Positions 1 to 7,522 of a DNA stretch of 64,000 nucleotides are shown piece by piece. The DNA lies in NCBI RefSeq assembly GCF_002270055.1, contig NZ_NIBG01000022.1, forward strand, positions 1-64,000, written 5' to 3'. The notes under the pieces were generated by a model that did no database searches, was not told the DNA's origin, and saw only the letters and a program-made list of their open reading frames with translations. The translations under genes were made by a program, and so were the position numbers. The DNA comes from Anaeromicrobium sediminis (GTDB lineage Bacteria > Bacillota > Clostridia > Peptostreptococcales > Thermotaleaceae). The first letter of the stretch is position 1; each line of letters opens with the position of its first letter.

Positions 1-378
1 TTCACAAATCCAGGAGATGAAATAGAAGTTAATATTTATGACAAAGGAGATAAAATTCAGATTTCAGTAAAGGATACGGGTGTGGGAATTCCTAAAGAAA
101 AACAAAAAATAATTTTTGAAAAATTTAGCCAAGTTAATCACTTGTATAATAGAAACCATGAAGGAAGTGGCATAGGATTATCCTTAGTAAAATCCTTAGT
201 GGACATGCATTCGGGCGAAATATATGTAAAAAGTGAATTAGGGCAAGGAACTGAAGTAATTATTCAACTGCCTGTTAAGCATGTTTGTGAAGAAGATGAC
301 ATAAACCAAACCGAATATTATAGACAGTCAATTAATGTAGAAAAAATTCAAATTGAATTTTCAGATATATACGAATAA
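1..378 (+). CDS. Sensor histidine kinase, C-terminal ATPase part (5' truncated by window edge)
   Basis: Only the last 125 codons are inside the window; the reading frame is open from base 1. It holds the HATPase_c domain that binds ATP and phosphorylates the kinase's own histidine. Visible boxes are G1 (DTGVGIP), F (FEKFSQV) and G2 (GSGIGLSLVK), then the usual end of the ATPase fold (QGTEVIIQLPV). About 35 charged residues follow, with no receiver domain. The sensor, HAMP/PAS and DHp regions lie upstream, so the signal is unknown. A terminator-like hairpin follows at 419-444. Family assignment is certain; the specific kinase is not identifiable. Confidence 0.93.
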   Translation, partial: FTNPGDEIEVNIYDKGDKIQISVKDTGVGIPKEKQKIIFEKFSQVNHLYNRNHEGSGIGLSLVKSLVDMHSGEIYVKSELGQGTEVIIQLPVKHVCEEDDINQTEYYRQSINVEKIQIEFSDIYE

Positions 379-418
379 GTGTCTGGGTATACAACAAAAA
401 AATTATATTGAGCATTAA

Positions 419-444
419 ATGGTACTCTATTGGGTGCCATTTTT
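419..444 (+). terminator. Rho-independent terminator after the histidine kinase
   Basis: ATGGTACT pairs with GGTGCCAT (8 bp with two G-T pairs, 6-nt loop) and is followed by five T. It lies 40 bases past the kinase stop codon. The rest of the gap to 637 is AT-rich and shows no convincing gene. Confidence 0.6.
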
Positions 445-637
445 ACAGTTTTTGAAACCAAATTTACCTGTTGAATCACCAAAAATAATAATAGAATTAA
501 TTATAAATTATTAAGAGATGGTATTAGATTTGATATGGTTTCATTAGGTATTATTATTGATATTCAATCCAATCAATTATTTTTTAGATTAAAATTTTGC
601 CAATGAAAATATAAAGACATATAGGGAGGATTTAATA

Positions 638-1312
638 ATGAATATTAAAGAAATTTATGAGTATATTGATAAAATTGGATGTGTTTCTTTTTCTACTGTG
701 GACGATGGATATGTACAATCTCGCATTGCTCACTTTTTCGCATTTGATGATGATGGTTTATATTTTAGAACAATGATGGTTAAACCTTTTTATCACCAGC
801 TCAAGGCAAACGGAAATGTGGCTATTTGTGGCATGTACCCGTCAACACAGCTCCTTGGTCATGATGATAATGGTTCACCAAATTTTGTAGGTGGTTATAC
901 TATGAGGCTTGCAGGAGATATTAAAGAGTTAACCACAGAAGAAGTAGAATTAAAAGCAAAAACCAATTCTGATTTTAAAACTGCAATATATGATATGAAT
1001 AAATATCCTGCAACACGATGTTTTTGCATTTACAAAGGAAAGGGAGAAATTTTTGACTATGATTTTAAGTTAGAAAAGCGCGATCACAAGCTTTTGAGAA
1101 CAAGATTTTCCTTTGGTGGAATGACTTATAATAATGCAGGATGCATTATTACCAATAAGTGTATAGAATGTGGAAAATGTCATAAAGTCTGTACATTTGC
1201 AGCAGTAAAAAAGGGCTCACCATATAAAATTAATGGAGCACGTTGTGATGAATGTGGTTCATGTTATTTGGCCTGTCCAGTGGGAGCTATTGAAAAACCC
1301 TTAACTTTTTAG
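638..1312 (+). CDS. Pyridoxamine 5'-phosphate oxidase-like flavoprotein fused to a 2[4Fe-4S] ferredoxin domain
   Basis: This is a 224-aa cytosolic protein. Residues 1-130 look like the FMN-binding split-barrel (PNPOx-like) fold, with the family-typical early segment (VSFSTVDDGYVQSRI) and a run containing QLKANGNVAICG. The C-terminus carries two ferredoxin cluster motifs, CIECGKCHKVC and CDECGSCYLAC followed by PVGAIE, so the protein probably passes electrons between flavin and iron-sulfur clusters. Such fusions are common in anaerobes and usually uncharacterised. The start is supported by AGGGAGGA seven bases upstream. It is a single gene that converges on the CDF gene across a shared hairpin. 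The substrate is unknown. Confidence 0.85.
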   Translation: MNIKEIYEYIDKIGCVSFSTVDDGYVQSRIAHFFAFDDDGLYFRTMMVKPFYHQLKANGNVAICGMYPSTQLLGHDDNGSPNFVGGYTMRLAGDIKELTTEEVELKAKTNSDFKTAIYDMNKYPATRCFCIYKGKGEIFDYDFKLEKRDHKLLRTRFSFGGMTYNNAGCIITNKCIECGKCHKVCTFAAVKKGSPYKINGARCDECGSCYLACPVGAIEKPLTF

Positions 1313-1380
1313 TGTTTAGAGAAAAAACAAAAAAAGATGGTTCCAAAAAGGGAAGCCTATGAATGGGAAAACAAAAGAAA

Positions 1381-1413
1381 GAGCTATTGGCATATTCATA
1401 TGGCCAATAGCTC
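1381..1413. terminator. Bidirectional terminator between convergent genes
   Basis: GAGCTATTGGC and GCCAATAGCTC form a perfect 11-bp stem with an 11-base loop. An A-rich tract lies on the left (a T tract for the minus strand) and an AT-rich tract on the right. It sits between the PNPOx-like gene and the CDF gene, which face each other. Confidence 0.7.
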
Positions 1414-1438
1414 AATCTTATCTAAAATTATTCAAAAC

Positions 1439-2353
1439 TTAAACTATATTAACAAAGGTACGGTTATATTCATAAATTTCATTAATAGATTTTCTAATAT
1501 TATCAGTATATTCTTTTAGCTTTTCTTTCTCTAGTTCATTCCTATTCATATCTATATCCACTGAAATATAAGCAGTTTTACCGATTTTTTGAATCCTAAC
1601 ATTTGATATGATAGAAGGTGTTTTCTTAATAGAGTTAAGCTCACTGGCTAACGAATTTGCTAAAGTGTTTACTTCTTCAGAATCAGCACCTTTCCCACCA
1701 AGAACTTTAATGGAGTTTATAAAAAGCTTCAAAGTGTCGATTATAACCATTACGGCTATGACTAGTACAATTAGTGAATCACTTATGGGTACTAAAAAGC
1801 TTAGTGGAGTAAACTTCAGGAGTCCTATTATTAGGAAAGAAGCACCAACTCCTAGCATTAAATATGAATTTGACTTTGCATTGAACTTCTCAGCTAGTAG
1901 AAGTTCTGATTTTCCATTAGCTATAGTATAATAATGTCCATATAACTTATTCAAAAGTACGTACATTATAGCTATAAAAATTACATATATCATAAATACA
2001 TTAGCATTTACAATTGGAACTGTTCCAGTAGTAATATAAAGAATAATTTTTGAGATACTATCAACAAGGGCTAATGAAACTGTGACCAATAATAAAAATG
2101 ATCTAAAAATTACATACAATGTTTCGTATCCAGCAAAACCAAAGGGATAATTTTTATCTTCCTTTTCAAGTAGAGAGGACACTTTTATGGCTAGTAGGGT
2201 GCTAAATGCAGAAATTAAACTAAAAATTCCATCTATTAGAATAGCCACTGAATTTGAAAAATTATATACGACTATTCCAAGTGCTGCCATAATACATAAC
2301 ATTAAAAATGCGTTTTTCATAGCTTTTTTTTCAATTGATTGTAATGAGCTCAT
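1439..2353 (-). CDS. Cation diffusion facilitator (CDF)-family membrane protein, atypical metal site
   Basis: This 304-aa integral membrane protein has about six transmembrane segments in residues 10-215, then a cytoplasmic C-terminal domain of the CDF type with the closing pattern VNIV. CDF proteins export divalent metals by proton antiport. The second helix keeps the ILIDG..SL pattern, but the usual second acidic or histidine ligand positions (HxxxD) read as hydrophobic or serine residues. The fifth helix has KSNSYLML where HxxxD is expected. Transport of Zn, Fe or Mn is therefore doubtful. The gene starts 8 bases after the Ldh_2 gene with a good AGGAGGT and is probably co-transcribed with it. 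Confidence 0.8.
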   Translation of the reverse strand: MSSLQSIEKKAMKNAFLMLCIMAALGIVVYNFSNSVAILIDGIFSLISAFSTLLAIKVSSLLEKEDKNYPFGFAGYETLYVIFRSFLLLVTVSLALVDSISKIILYITTGTVPIVNANVFMIYVIFIAIMYVLLNKLYGHYYTIANGKSELLLAEKFNAKSNSYLMLGVGASFLIIGLLKFTPLSFLVPISDSLIVLVIAVMVIIDTLKLFINSIKVLGGKGADSEEVNTLANSLASELNSIKKTPSIISNVRIQKIGKTAYISVDIDMNRNELEKEKLKEYTDNIRKSINEIYEYNRTFVNIV

Positions 2354-2361
2354 GGGACCTC

Positions 2362-3492
2362 CTATTTGTTGTTCTCATTCCACTCTTTTTCAAGATCAGA
2401 ATATTCAACACCATAATTATTAAGGAATCCTTTAAAAGCAGTTAAGTGATCTTCCATTATATCTACAATTGGATCATTTGCCTTAATTTTCTTTAAACCC
2501 CACTCATCTGGAATGTATATCTCATCCACGTCAGGTCTTTTCTTAGTATTCTTTATTGTTCTAACAAATTTATCTGACTTAGCTTTTACATTTGCCAGAG
2601 GACCAAAATGACTTGGATCAATAACGATTATATATGATCCACCAACAGTAGTTGGAGCGCCAGGTTTTAAGAAGTCAGATGGTATTGCAGGTAGATCTGA
2701 ACAAAGAACTCCCTTTGGATTAATTATTGATGTTAAAACTTCATTCCATATATTTAAAGAATAAAGTCTTGGGTTAGAGAAAATCCATGGGGCAGTACAA
2801 TCACTAACACGACCGTAACCTTCTATAAGGCTTGCATAAGGCTTAACATCATCAGTAAGTTCACCTGTATTTGGATCAACTATTAATTTTCCTTTTAGCT
2901 TTTTTTCACCTATCAATGCTTCTGTAATATCTGCATCATATCCTTCACATAGCTTTGTACTTACTACTAAGGGAAGTTCTTCTCCACCAGGACATGCTGC
3001 ATCAAATGGAGGAACAGACATGGCAAAGTCCATACCGCCAAATGGAGCACTTAGTGGCACTGAATTGTTTGAAGCCATTGCAAACATTCCTTGTTCTAAT
3101 GCTAAAGAAGTAAATCCAAAGAAGGAACCTCCATCATTATGATTATGGCCAAAGGCTATTGCAATTCCATATTCTCTAGCTTTTTCTATTGCCAGTTCTG
3201 TCATTTTCGTGATTGTATAGTATCCAGAAGATCTCATTCCGTTATACACTAACCATGTTGGACCTTCAGCTTCAAGGATAGGTTCAGCTTTAATATCAAG
3301 AATTCCGCCTTGAAGGGGAATTAGAAGTGCTTCAATTACTCCCATTCCTTGATAAAGTTTTCCTTGTCTATCACCAAGAGATATATTTCTTGCAACAGCT
3401 TTTGCATGACTTTCTGATGCACCAGCAGCCTGCCATAATCTCCTGTAACAAAACTCAAGAAAATCTGCATTCATTTTTAATAGTTTTGACAT
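2362..3492 (-). CDS. Malate/L-lactate dehydrogenase family (Ldh_2) oxidoreductase
   Basis: This 376-aa cytosolic NAD(P)-dependent 2-oxoacid/2-hydroxyacid oxidoreductase belongs to the Ldh_2 (YlbC/ComC/Dpk) family, which is unrelated to classical lactate dehydrogenase. Visible features are the N-terminal helical cap with the GDRQGK..QGM segment, the conserved region around HNHNDGGSFFGF, the NNSVPLSAPFGG block and a C-terminal PSHFGPL segment. Members reduce substrates as different as sulfopyruvate, ureidoglycolate and delta-1-piperideine-2-carboxylate, so the substrate cannot be named. AAAGGAG precedes the ATG. It is the first gene of a two-gene unit with the CDF-like transporter and is divergent from a MerR regulator whose likely operator overlaps this promoter. 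Confidence 0.85.
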   Translation of the reverse strand: MSKLLKMNADFLEFCYRRLWQAAGASESHAKAVARNISLGDRQGKLYQGMGVIEALLIPLQGGILDIKAEPILEAEGPTWLVYNGMRSSGYYTITKMTELAIEKAREYGIAIAFGHNHNDGGSFFGFTSLALEQGMFAMASNNSVPLSAPFGGMDFAMSVPPFDAACPGGEELPLVVSTKLCEGYDADITEALIGEKKLKGKLIVDPNTGELTDDVKPYASLIEGYGRVSDCTAPWIFSNPRLYSLNIWNEVLTSIINPKGVLCSDLPAIPSDFLKPGAPTTVGGSYIIVIDPSHFGPLANVKAKSDKFVRTIKNTKKRPDVDEIYIPDEWGLKKIKANDPIVDIMEDHLTAFKGFLNNYGVEYSDLEKEWNENNK

Positions 3493-3524
3493 TTTTCATT
3501 CTCCTTTGTTATTTGATTAACATC

Positions 3525-3554
3525 ACTATACATAGTAATAGTTACTTATGTAAA
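3525..3554 (-). promoter_or_regulatory. Promoter of the Ldh_2/CDF operon with a dyad in a long spacer (candidate MerR operator)
   Basis: On the minus strand, TTTACA (3554-3549) and TATAGT (3530-3525) are 18 bases apart. The spacer and its edge hold an imperfect dyad (CATAGTAA, TAG, TTACTTATG). MerR-family activators bind dyads inside over-long promoter spacers, and a MerR gene starts 91 bases away on the other strand. The elements are read directly; regulation is inferred. Confidence 0.5.
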
Positions 3555-3644
3555 AATGGTAAAACAATAACGTAGGTCATGGTCAAGAAAAAGTTTAAAA
3601 CAAATTAAATTAATATATAATATTGTAAAGGAGGAGTGGTTATT

Positions 3645-4469
3645 ATGAAAAAAGAAAGGGAATATCTTATAAGTGACTTTGCCAAAATGTTCAATATAAC
3701 AAAGAGAACTTTGCAGTACTACGATAAAATAGACCTCCTAAAACCTGCATATGTTAAGGAAAATGGATATCGCATTTATGGCGAAAATGAGTTGGGAAAA
3801 TTAATAGAAATCCTCATATGGAAAAATATTGGACTAGAAAGTGATCACATAAAAAAGATTTTTAAGGATAAAACAAAAGAGAATATATCAAATATATTAG
3901 AGGAAGCTGAAGAAAAAATTAATGAGGAAATTAGACGGATACAGTATATAAAGGAAAATATAGAAGTGATGAAATCAAATATTAATACTAGAACTAATTC
4001 ATATGATGGAATTCAAATTAAGGAGCTAGAAGAAAGGATTAGTGTAGAGATAATTTCTAAGGGATTCAATCTTAATCAACTAGAAGAAATTATGGCAGAA
4101 GGGACGGAAATCCTAAAGAAAACAATAGCTGAAAGAATTCCATTTATTGAATTTGGACTTATATTTAACAAAGATGCAGTAATATCTGAAAATTATACTA
4201 AATATAAAGGATTTTACTATTCAATTCCATATAACTATAAAAGGAAAGACACAATCTTAATGAAAAAAGGAAAGTATATATGCCAGTGGTATGAAGGAAA
4301 AATAGATGGAATACCAAATGTGATTATGAATTTAATGGCCTGGATAAATTCTAAGGGCTATGATATTACTGGGTATATTTTGTACTCAGAATCATTTAGT
4401 TCCTTGTATCATGATGATTACGAATATACTTATGGAGAAATCCAAATATTAATCAGGGAAAATGAATAA
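3645..4469 (+). CDS. MerR-family transcriptional regulator with GyrI-like effector domain
   Basis: This 274-aa protein has an N-terminal MerR winged helix (residues 5-75: YLISDFAKMFNITKRTLQYYDKIDLLKP then the wing NGYRIYGENELGKL), a coiled-coil linker at about 75-120 rich in E, K and I, and a C-terminal domain of about 150 residues that resembles GyrI/BmrR small-molecule-binding folds (ending YTYGEIQILIRENE). It probably senses a hydrophobic ligand and controls the divergent Ldh_2/CDF genes. The ATG at 3645 was chosen because AAAGGAGG ends ten bases before it; a GTG at 3636 overlaps the ribosome binding site. The effector is unknown. Confidence 0.85.
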   Translation: MKKEREYLISDFAKMFNITKRTLQYYDKIDLLKPAYVKENGYRIYGENELGKLIEILIWKNIGLESDHIKKIFKDKTKENISNILEEAEEKINEEIRRIQYIKENIEVMKSNINTRTNSYDGIQIKELEERISVEIISKGFNLNQLEEIMAEGTEILKKTIAERIPFIEFGLIFNKDAVISENYTKYKGFYYSIPYNYKRKDTILMKKGKYICQWYEGKIDGIPNVIMNLMAWINSKGYDITGYILYSESFSSLYHDDYEYTYGEIQILIRENE

Positions 4470-4500
4470 GTAATTCATATATGAAGAAAAGTTGAGCGTA

Positions 4501-4530
4501 TTGACGATGATTTCAGAAATTTGGTACAAT
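4501..4530 (+). promoter_or_regulatory. Sigma-A type promoter for the 4616 gene
   Basis: TTGACG at 4501-4506 and TACAAT at 4525-4530 are 18 bases apart and lie 86 bases before the start codon of the next gene. Confidence 0.55.
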
Positions 4531-4615
4531 ATGGATATAAGTGTAAAATTACAAATGAACATGGCTTTTTTTTATTTGGAATTATAAATTTTCAATAGAG
4601 ATAGTGGGGGGACAT

Positions 4616-5338
4616 ATGAATATTAATACATTTAGCAAAGTCATATATAAAAAAATAGGTACATTCACATCCATAAATGACATATACTATGGTAGTCACA
4701 GAATATGTACAGAATTTGCCACAGGGAATGTATATAGGCACAAAATAAAGAAACACTATACTATATCAATAGACAATAGTAAATATAAAGACATACCTAT
4801 GGAAAAGACATCTCTAGTGGGGAATTGTGTGTTTCATACTAATGATAAGGATCTTATTTTGTATAATAATAAACTAGAGAATTGGACTTATAATGTGGGA
4901 ATAACTAGGGAATATAAGAAATCCATATTTAATGGAATAACATTTTTAAATGGAATATTAGATAAGGTCTATGAGATGGATTATGTAAAGATGCAAAAGA
5001 TTAACTATTGTGCAGGTTTATATGAAACAAAGTATTACCAACAAATTGGAGAAAATGTGAATAGGAGTGAGCCACTTTTCTTAAATGCCATACTCGTAGA
5101 TATCTACAACAGATATAATGAAACAACCTATTCATACATAGAAGAAGTATTTTCTGATAAGAATTTTTGGAATGTGATAACAAGCTTGAAGAAATTTGAA
5201 GGTATAAGTTTAGGAGCACAACTTAAATTAGAAGGAAGTGATCAGGTATATAAGGAATATCCTTGGTATTCAGTACTTAAAGATATGACCCTTCCAAAAG
5301 TAACTATAGAACTTTTAAATGAGAGCAAAACAAACTAA
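4616..5338 (+). CDS. Unknown cytosolic protein, 240 aa
   Basis: I do not recognise this protein. It has 240 residues with no signal peptide, transmembrane segment or metal-binding cluster. It is rich in Tyr, Lys, Asn and Ile, with mixed alpha/beta character. ATG at 4616 follows a G-rich ribosome binding site (GTGGGGGG); GTG at 4604 overlaps that site and is rejected. It is a single-gene unit with its own promoter. Copies of a short sequence (AATTATAAATTTT plus C or G plus AA) lie just upstream at 4580 and 97 bases downstream at 5435, so it might have arrived as a cassette. No function is proposed. Confidence 0.7.
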   Translation: MNINTFSKVIYKKIGTFTSINDIYYGSHRICTEFATGNVYRHKIKKHYTISIDNSKYKDIPMEKTSLVGNCVFHTNDKDLILYNNKLENWTYNVGITREYKKSIFNGITFLNGILDKVYEMDYVKMQKINYCAGLYETKYYQQIGENVNRSEPLFLNAILVDIYNRYNETTYSYIEEVFSDKNFWNVITSLKKFEGISLGAQLKLEGSDQVYKEYPWYSVLKDMTLPKVTIELLNESKTN

Positions 5339-5434
5339 ATATAGGTAATGTATAAAGTTTTGTGTAGAAGGTATTTCTAAATGAGTAAGAATTAAGGAGA
5401 TATTTTTTAAACAAAACTTTTTTAGTTACTAGAG

Positions 5435-5499
5435 AATTATAAATTTTGAAAACTGTAGATAAGTAAATAACTAAGCATACAACGTATGCCTTTTTTATA
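5435..5499 (+). repeat. Copy 1 (short form) of a two-copy intergenic element
   Basis: The first 33 bases match 22240-22272 with one mismatch. After a short AT-rich spacer comes a hairpin (CATAC, AAC, GTATG) and a T-rich tail, matching the 3' end of the longer copy (CATAC, GAA, GTATG, then CTTTTTATAT). The hairpin extended to GCATAC/GTATGC with six T (5475-5496) could also end transcription from the 4616 gene. A 16-base fragment of the same start is at 4580-4595. Confidence 0.6.
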
Positions 5500-5587
5500 T
5501 TATTTCTTTCTTAGTAAGCACATACAGAATAATAAATCCTACTATTATAAACACAACGGTAAATATAGCTTCATAAAGTAAATTCAT
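5495..5587 (-). CDS. Small single-pass membrane protein, 30 aa
   Basis: Reading leftward from ATG at 5587 gives 30 codons ending in TAA: a short N-terminus (MNLLYEA), one strongly hydrophobic helix (residues 7-24) and a charged tail (TKKEII). GGGAG lies nine bases before the start, which is good support for translation. It resembles the size and shape of regulatory small membrane proteins such as KdpF, but shares no motif I can name. It is divergent from the DUF421 gene at 5685, separated by 97 bases. Coding is probable; the function is unknown. Confidence 0.55.
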   Translation of the reverse strand: MNLLYEAIFTVVFIIVGFIILYVLTKKEII

Positions 5588-5684
5588 ATTCTTTCACTCC
5601 CTTAATAAATTTTTATTATATTTAAGCATAGTATTCTCAAATAGTAACAAAATAATATATGAATATAAACGGGAGTTGATTTTA

Positions 5685-6413
5685 ATGAAATTATATTTAG
5701 AGATTATAATTCAGACATTTTTAGCATTTTTCTCCATATTATTTATTACTAGACTTTTAGGAAGACAGCAGGTATCCCAGTTAGCCTTTCATGATTATAT
5801 AAACGGTATAACTTTTGGCTCAATAGCGGCAACATTGGCAACTGACCTTGAGAATAGAACAATGCAGCATTTTCTTGGACTCATCTTATTTGGCATACTT
5901 ACATGGTTAATTTCAAGTATTTCTTTAAAAAATAGAAGTTTTAGAAAAGTAGTAGAAGGAGAGCCTGTATTAATTATACAGAATGGTAAGATATTGGAAA
6001 AGAACTTAAAGCGAGTTAGATATAATATTGATGAACTTAATATACTTCTGAGGCAGAATGATTGTTTATCCCCAGAAGACATTGAATATGGGTTATTAGA
6101 GGCAAATGGAAAGCTAAGTGTATTTAAAAAAAGTGATAAAAATACAGTAACACTAGGAGACTTAAATATAATATCTAAAGTTGAAAGCATACCTACGGAA
6201 ATAATTATAGGAGGGCAAATTATATACGAGAATTTAAGAAAAAGAAAATTAAGTGGTAAAGATCTAATAAGTAAACTTAAAGGTAATGGGGTAAAGAGAA
6301 TTGAAGAAGTTATGTATGCAACTATAGATGAAGACGGCAACATGTATGTTGATAAATATGAAGATAAATTACAAGACAAGGTGGATTTTAGTGAAAACAA
6401 TAAAGACGTATAA
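5685..6413 (+). CDS. DUF421/YetF-family membrane protein
   Basis: This 242-aa protein has three transmembrane segments in the first 85 residues (LFITRLLGRQQVSQLAFHD is the family-typical loop after the first helix), then a soluble YetF domain with GEPVLIIQNGKILEKNLKR and the LLRQND...EDIEYGLLEANGKLSVFKK stretch. An acidic tail follows. Relatives include Bacillus YetF/YdfR/YkjA and are linked to spore germination and envelope functions, but the molecular role is not established. ATG at 5685 follows GGGAG by nine bases. It is a single gene, followed 110 bases later by the COG3580-type gene. Confidence 0.88.
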   Translation: MKLYLEIIIQTFLAFFSILFITRLLGRQQVSQLAFHDYINGITFGSIAATLATDLENRTMQHFLGLILFGILTWLISSISLKNRSFRKVVEGEPVLIIQNGKILEKNLKRVRYNIDELNILLRQNDCLSPEDIEYGLLEANGKLSVFKKSDKNTVTLGDLNIISKVESIPTEIIIGGQIIYENLRKRKLSGKDLISKLKGNGVKRIEEVMYATIDEDGNMYVDKYEDKLQDKVDFSENNKDV

Positions 6414-6523
6414 AGAATAAAATAGAGTAGGTGTATCTTAGGACTTTAATAGACAGACTTAGTATAAGTATTTAAGAATTTGCTAATAATGACAAAGTAT
6501 GAAAAATTAGTTGGAGGTACTAT

Positions 6524-7522
6524 ATGTCAGTGAAAGTCGGAATTCCAAGAGCTCTACTTTTTTATGAATATTATCCATTATGGAAAGCTTTCTTTGAAGA
6601 ATTAGGAGCACAGGTAATAGTATCGCAAAAAACAAATAAGGAAATTTTTAATAATGGAATAAAAAGTGCCGTAAATGAAGCTTGTATTCCCGTTAAAATA
6701 TATCATGGACATGTGTTAGATATAAAAGATAAGGTGGACTATCTCTTTATTCCTCGCTTAAAGAGTATATGCAAAGGTGAATATATTTGTCCAAAGTTTT
6801 GTGGTCTTCCTGAAATGATTAAGTACTCAATAAATGATTTACCACCAATGATTTATCCTGAAATAGACTTTATGAAAGATAAAAAAAATCTAAAGGAAAT
6901 TATTTGTGAAGTGGGTAAATATTTTACTGGTGATTCTACACGTATTTTGTCTGCCTATGATAAGGCGTATTTAAATTATAAAGCATACAAAGAAAGTGTA
7001 AATAAGGGTATGATTCCAATGGATGGTGAATCCATTATAAAAGAAACTTCTTGTTCTAAAGTGAAGACAGAAGATACAAAAAAGATTATGATTATGGCCC
7101 ATTCATATAATTTATATGATACATATATGAACATGAGTATTATAAATAAAATCCAATCAAGGGGAGTAGAGGTACTTACTCCAGAAATGATAGATGAGGA
7201 ATACATAAATGATTATGTTCATAAATTTAAAGGCAATATATATTGGACTTTTGCCAGAAAGCTTATTGGCACGGCCATGTATTCAATAGACACAAAAAAT
7301 GTTCATGGAATAATTTATATTTCAACCTTTGGGTGTGGCATTGATTCTGTTGTAGGTGATATGGTTGAAAAGCATATTCGAAAAGAAAGTAATATTCCTT
7401 TTGTGCTTGTAACATTAGATGAACATAGTGGTGAAGCTGGAATCAATACTAGAATGGAAGCCTTTATTGATATGATTAAATGGAGGGATACAAGTGAAAA
7501 TAACATTTCCGCTAATGGGTAA
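6524..7522 (+). CDS. COG3580/DUF2229 family protein, 2-hydroxyacyl-CoA dehydratase-like subunit (locus 1)
   Basis: This 332-aa protein is related to the alpha-type component of 2-hydroxyacyl-CoA dehydratases and double-cubane-cluster proteins. It starts VGIPRALLFYEYYPLWKAFF and carries conserved cysteines likely to bind Fe-S: EACIP near residue 52, and CKGEYICPKFCG near 84-95. A Gly/Cys block (STFGCGIDSVVGDMVEKH) lies near 265. It ends with a DEHSGEAGINTRMEAFIDMIK motif shared with its partner. In many Clostridia this domain and the next are fused in one large protein with a BadF activase; here they are separate and overlap by 29 bases. A paralogue lies at 46501-47481 on the other strand. The reaction is unknown. 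Confidence 0.85.
   Translation: MSVKVGIPRALLFYEYYPLWKAFFEELGAQVIVSQKTNKEIFNNGIKSAVNEACIPVKIYHGHVLDIKDKVDYLFIPRLKSICKGEYICPKFCGLPEMIKYSINDLPPMIYPEIDFMKDKKNLKEIICEVGKYFTGDSTRILSAYDKAYLNYKAYKESVNKGMIPMDGESIIKETSCSKVKTEDTKKIMIMAHSYNLYDTYMNMSIINKIQSRGVEVLTPEMIDEEYINDYVHKFKGNIYWTFARKLIGTAMYSIDTKNVHGIIYISTFGCGIDSVVGDMVEKHIRKESNIPFVLVTLDEHSGEAGINTRMEAFIDMIKWRDTSENNISANG

Noticed and set aside
379-637. Hidden gene after the histidine kinase
   Set aside because: Only short open stretches without start signals; no recognisable protein.
5795-6400. 201-codon minus-strand frame opposite the DUF421 gene
   Set aside because: Antisense shadow of a recognisable family protein; no ribosome binding site.
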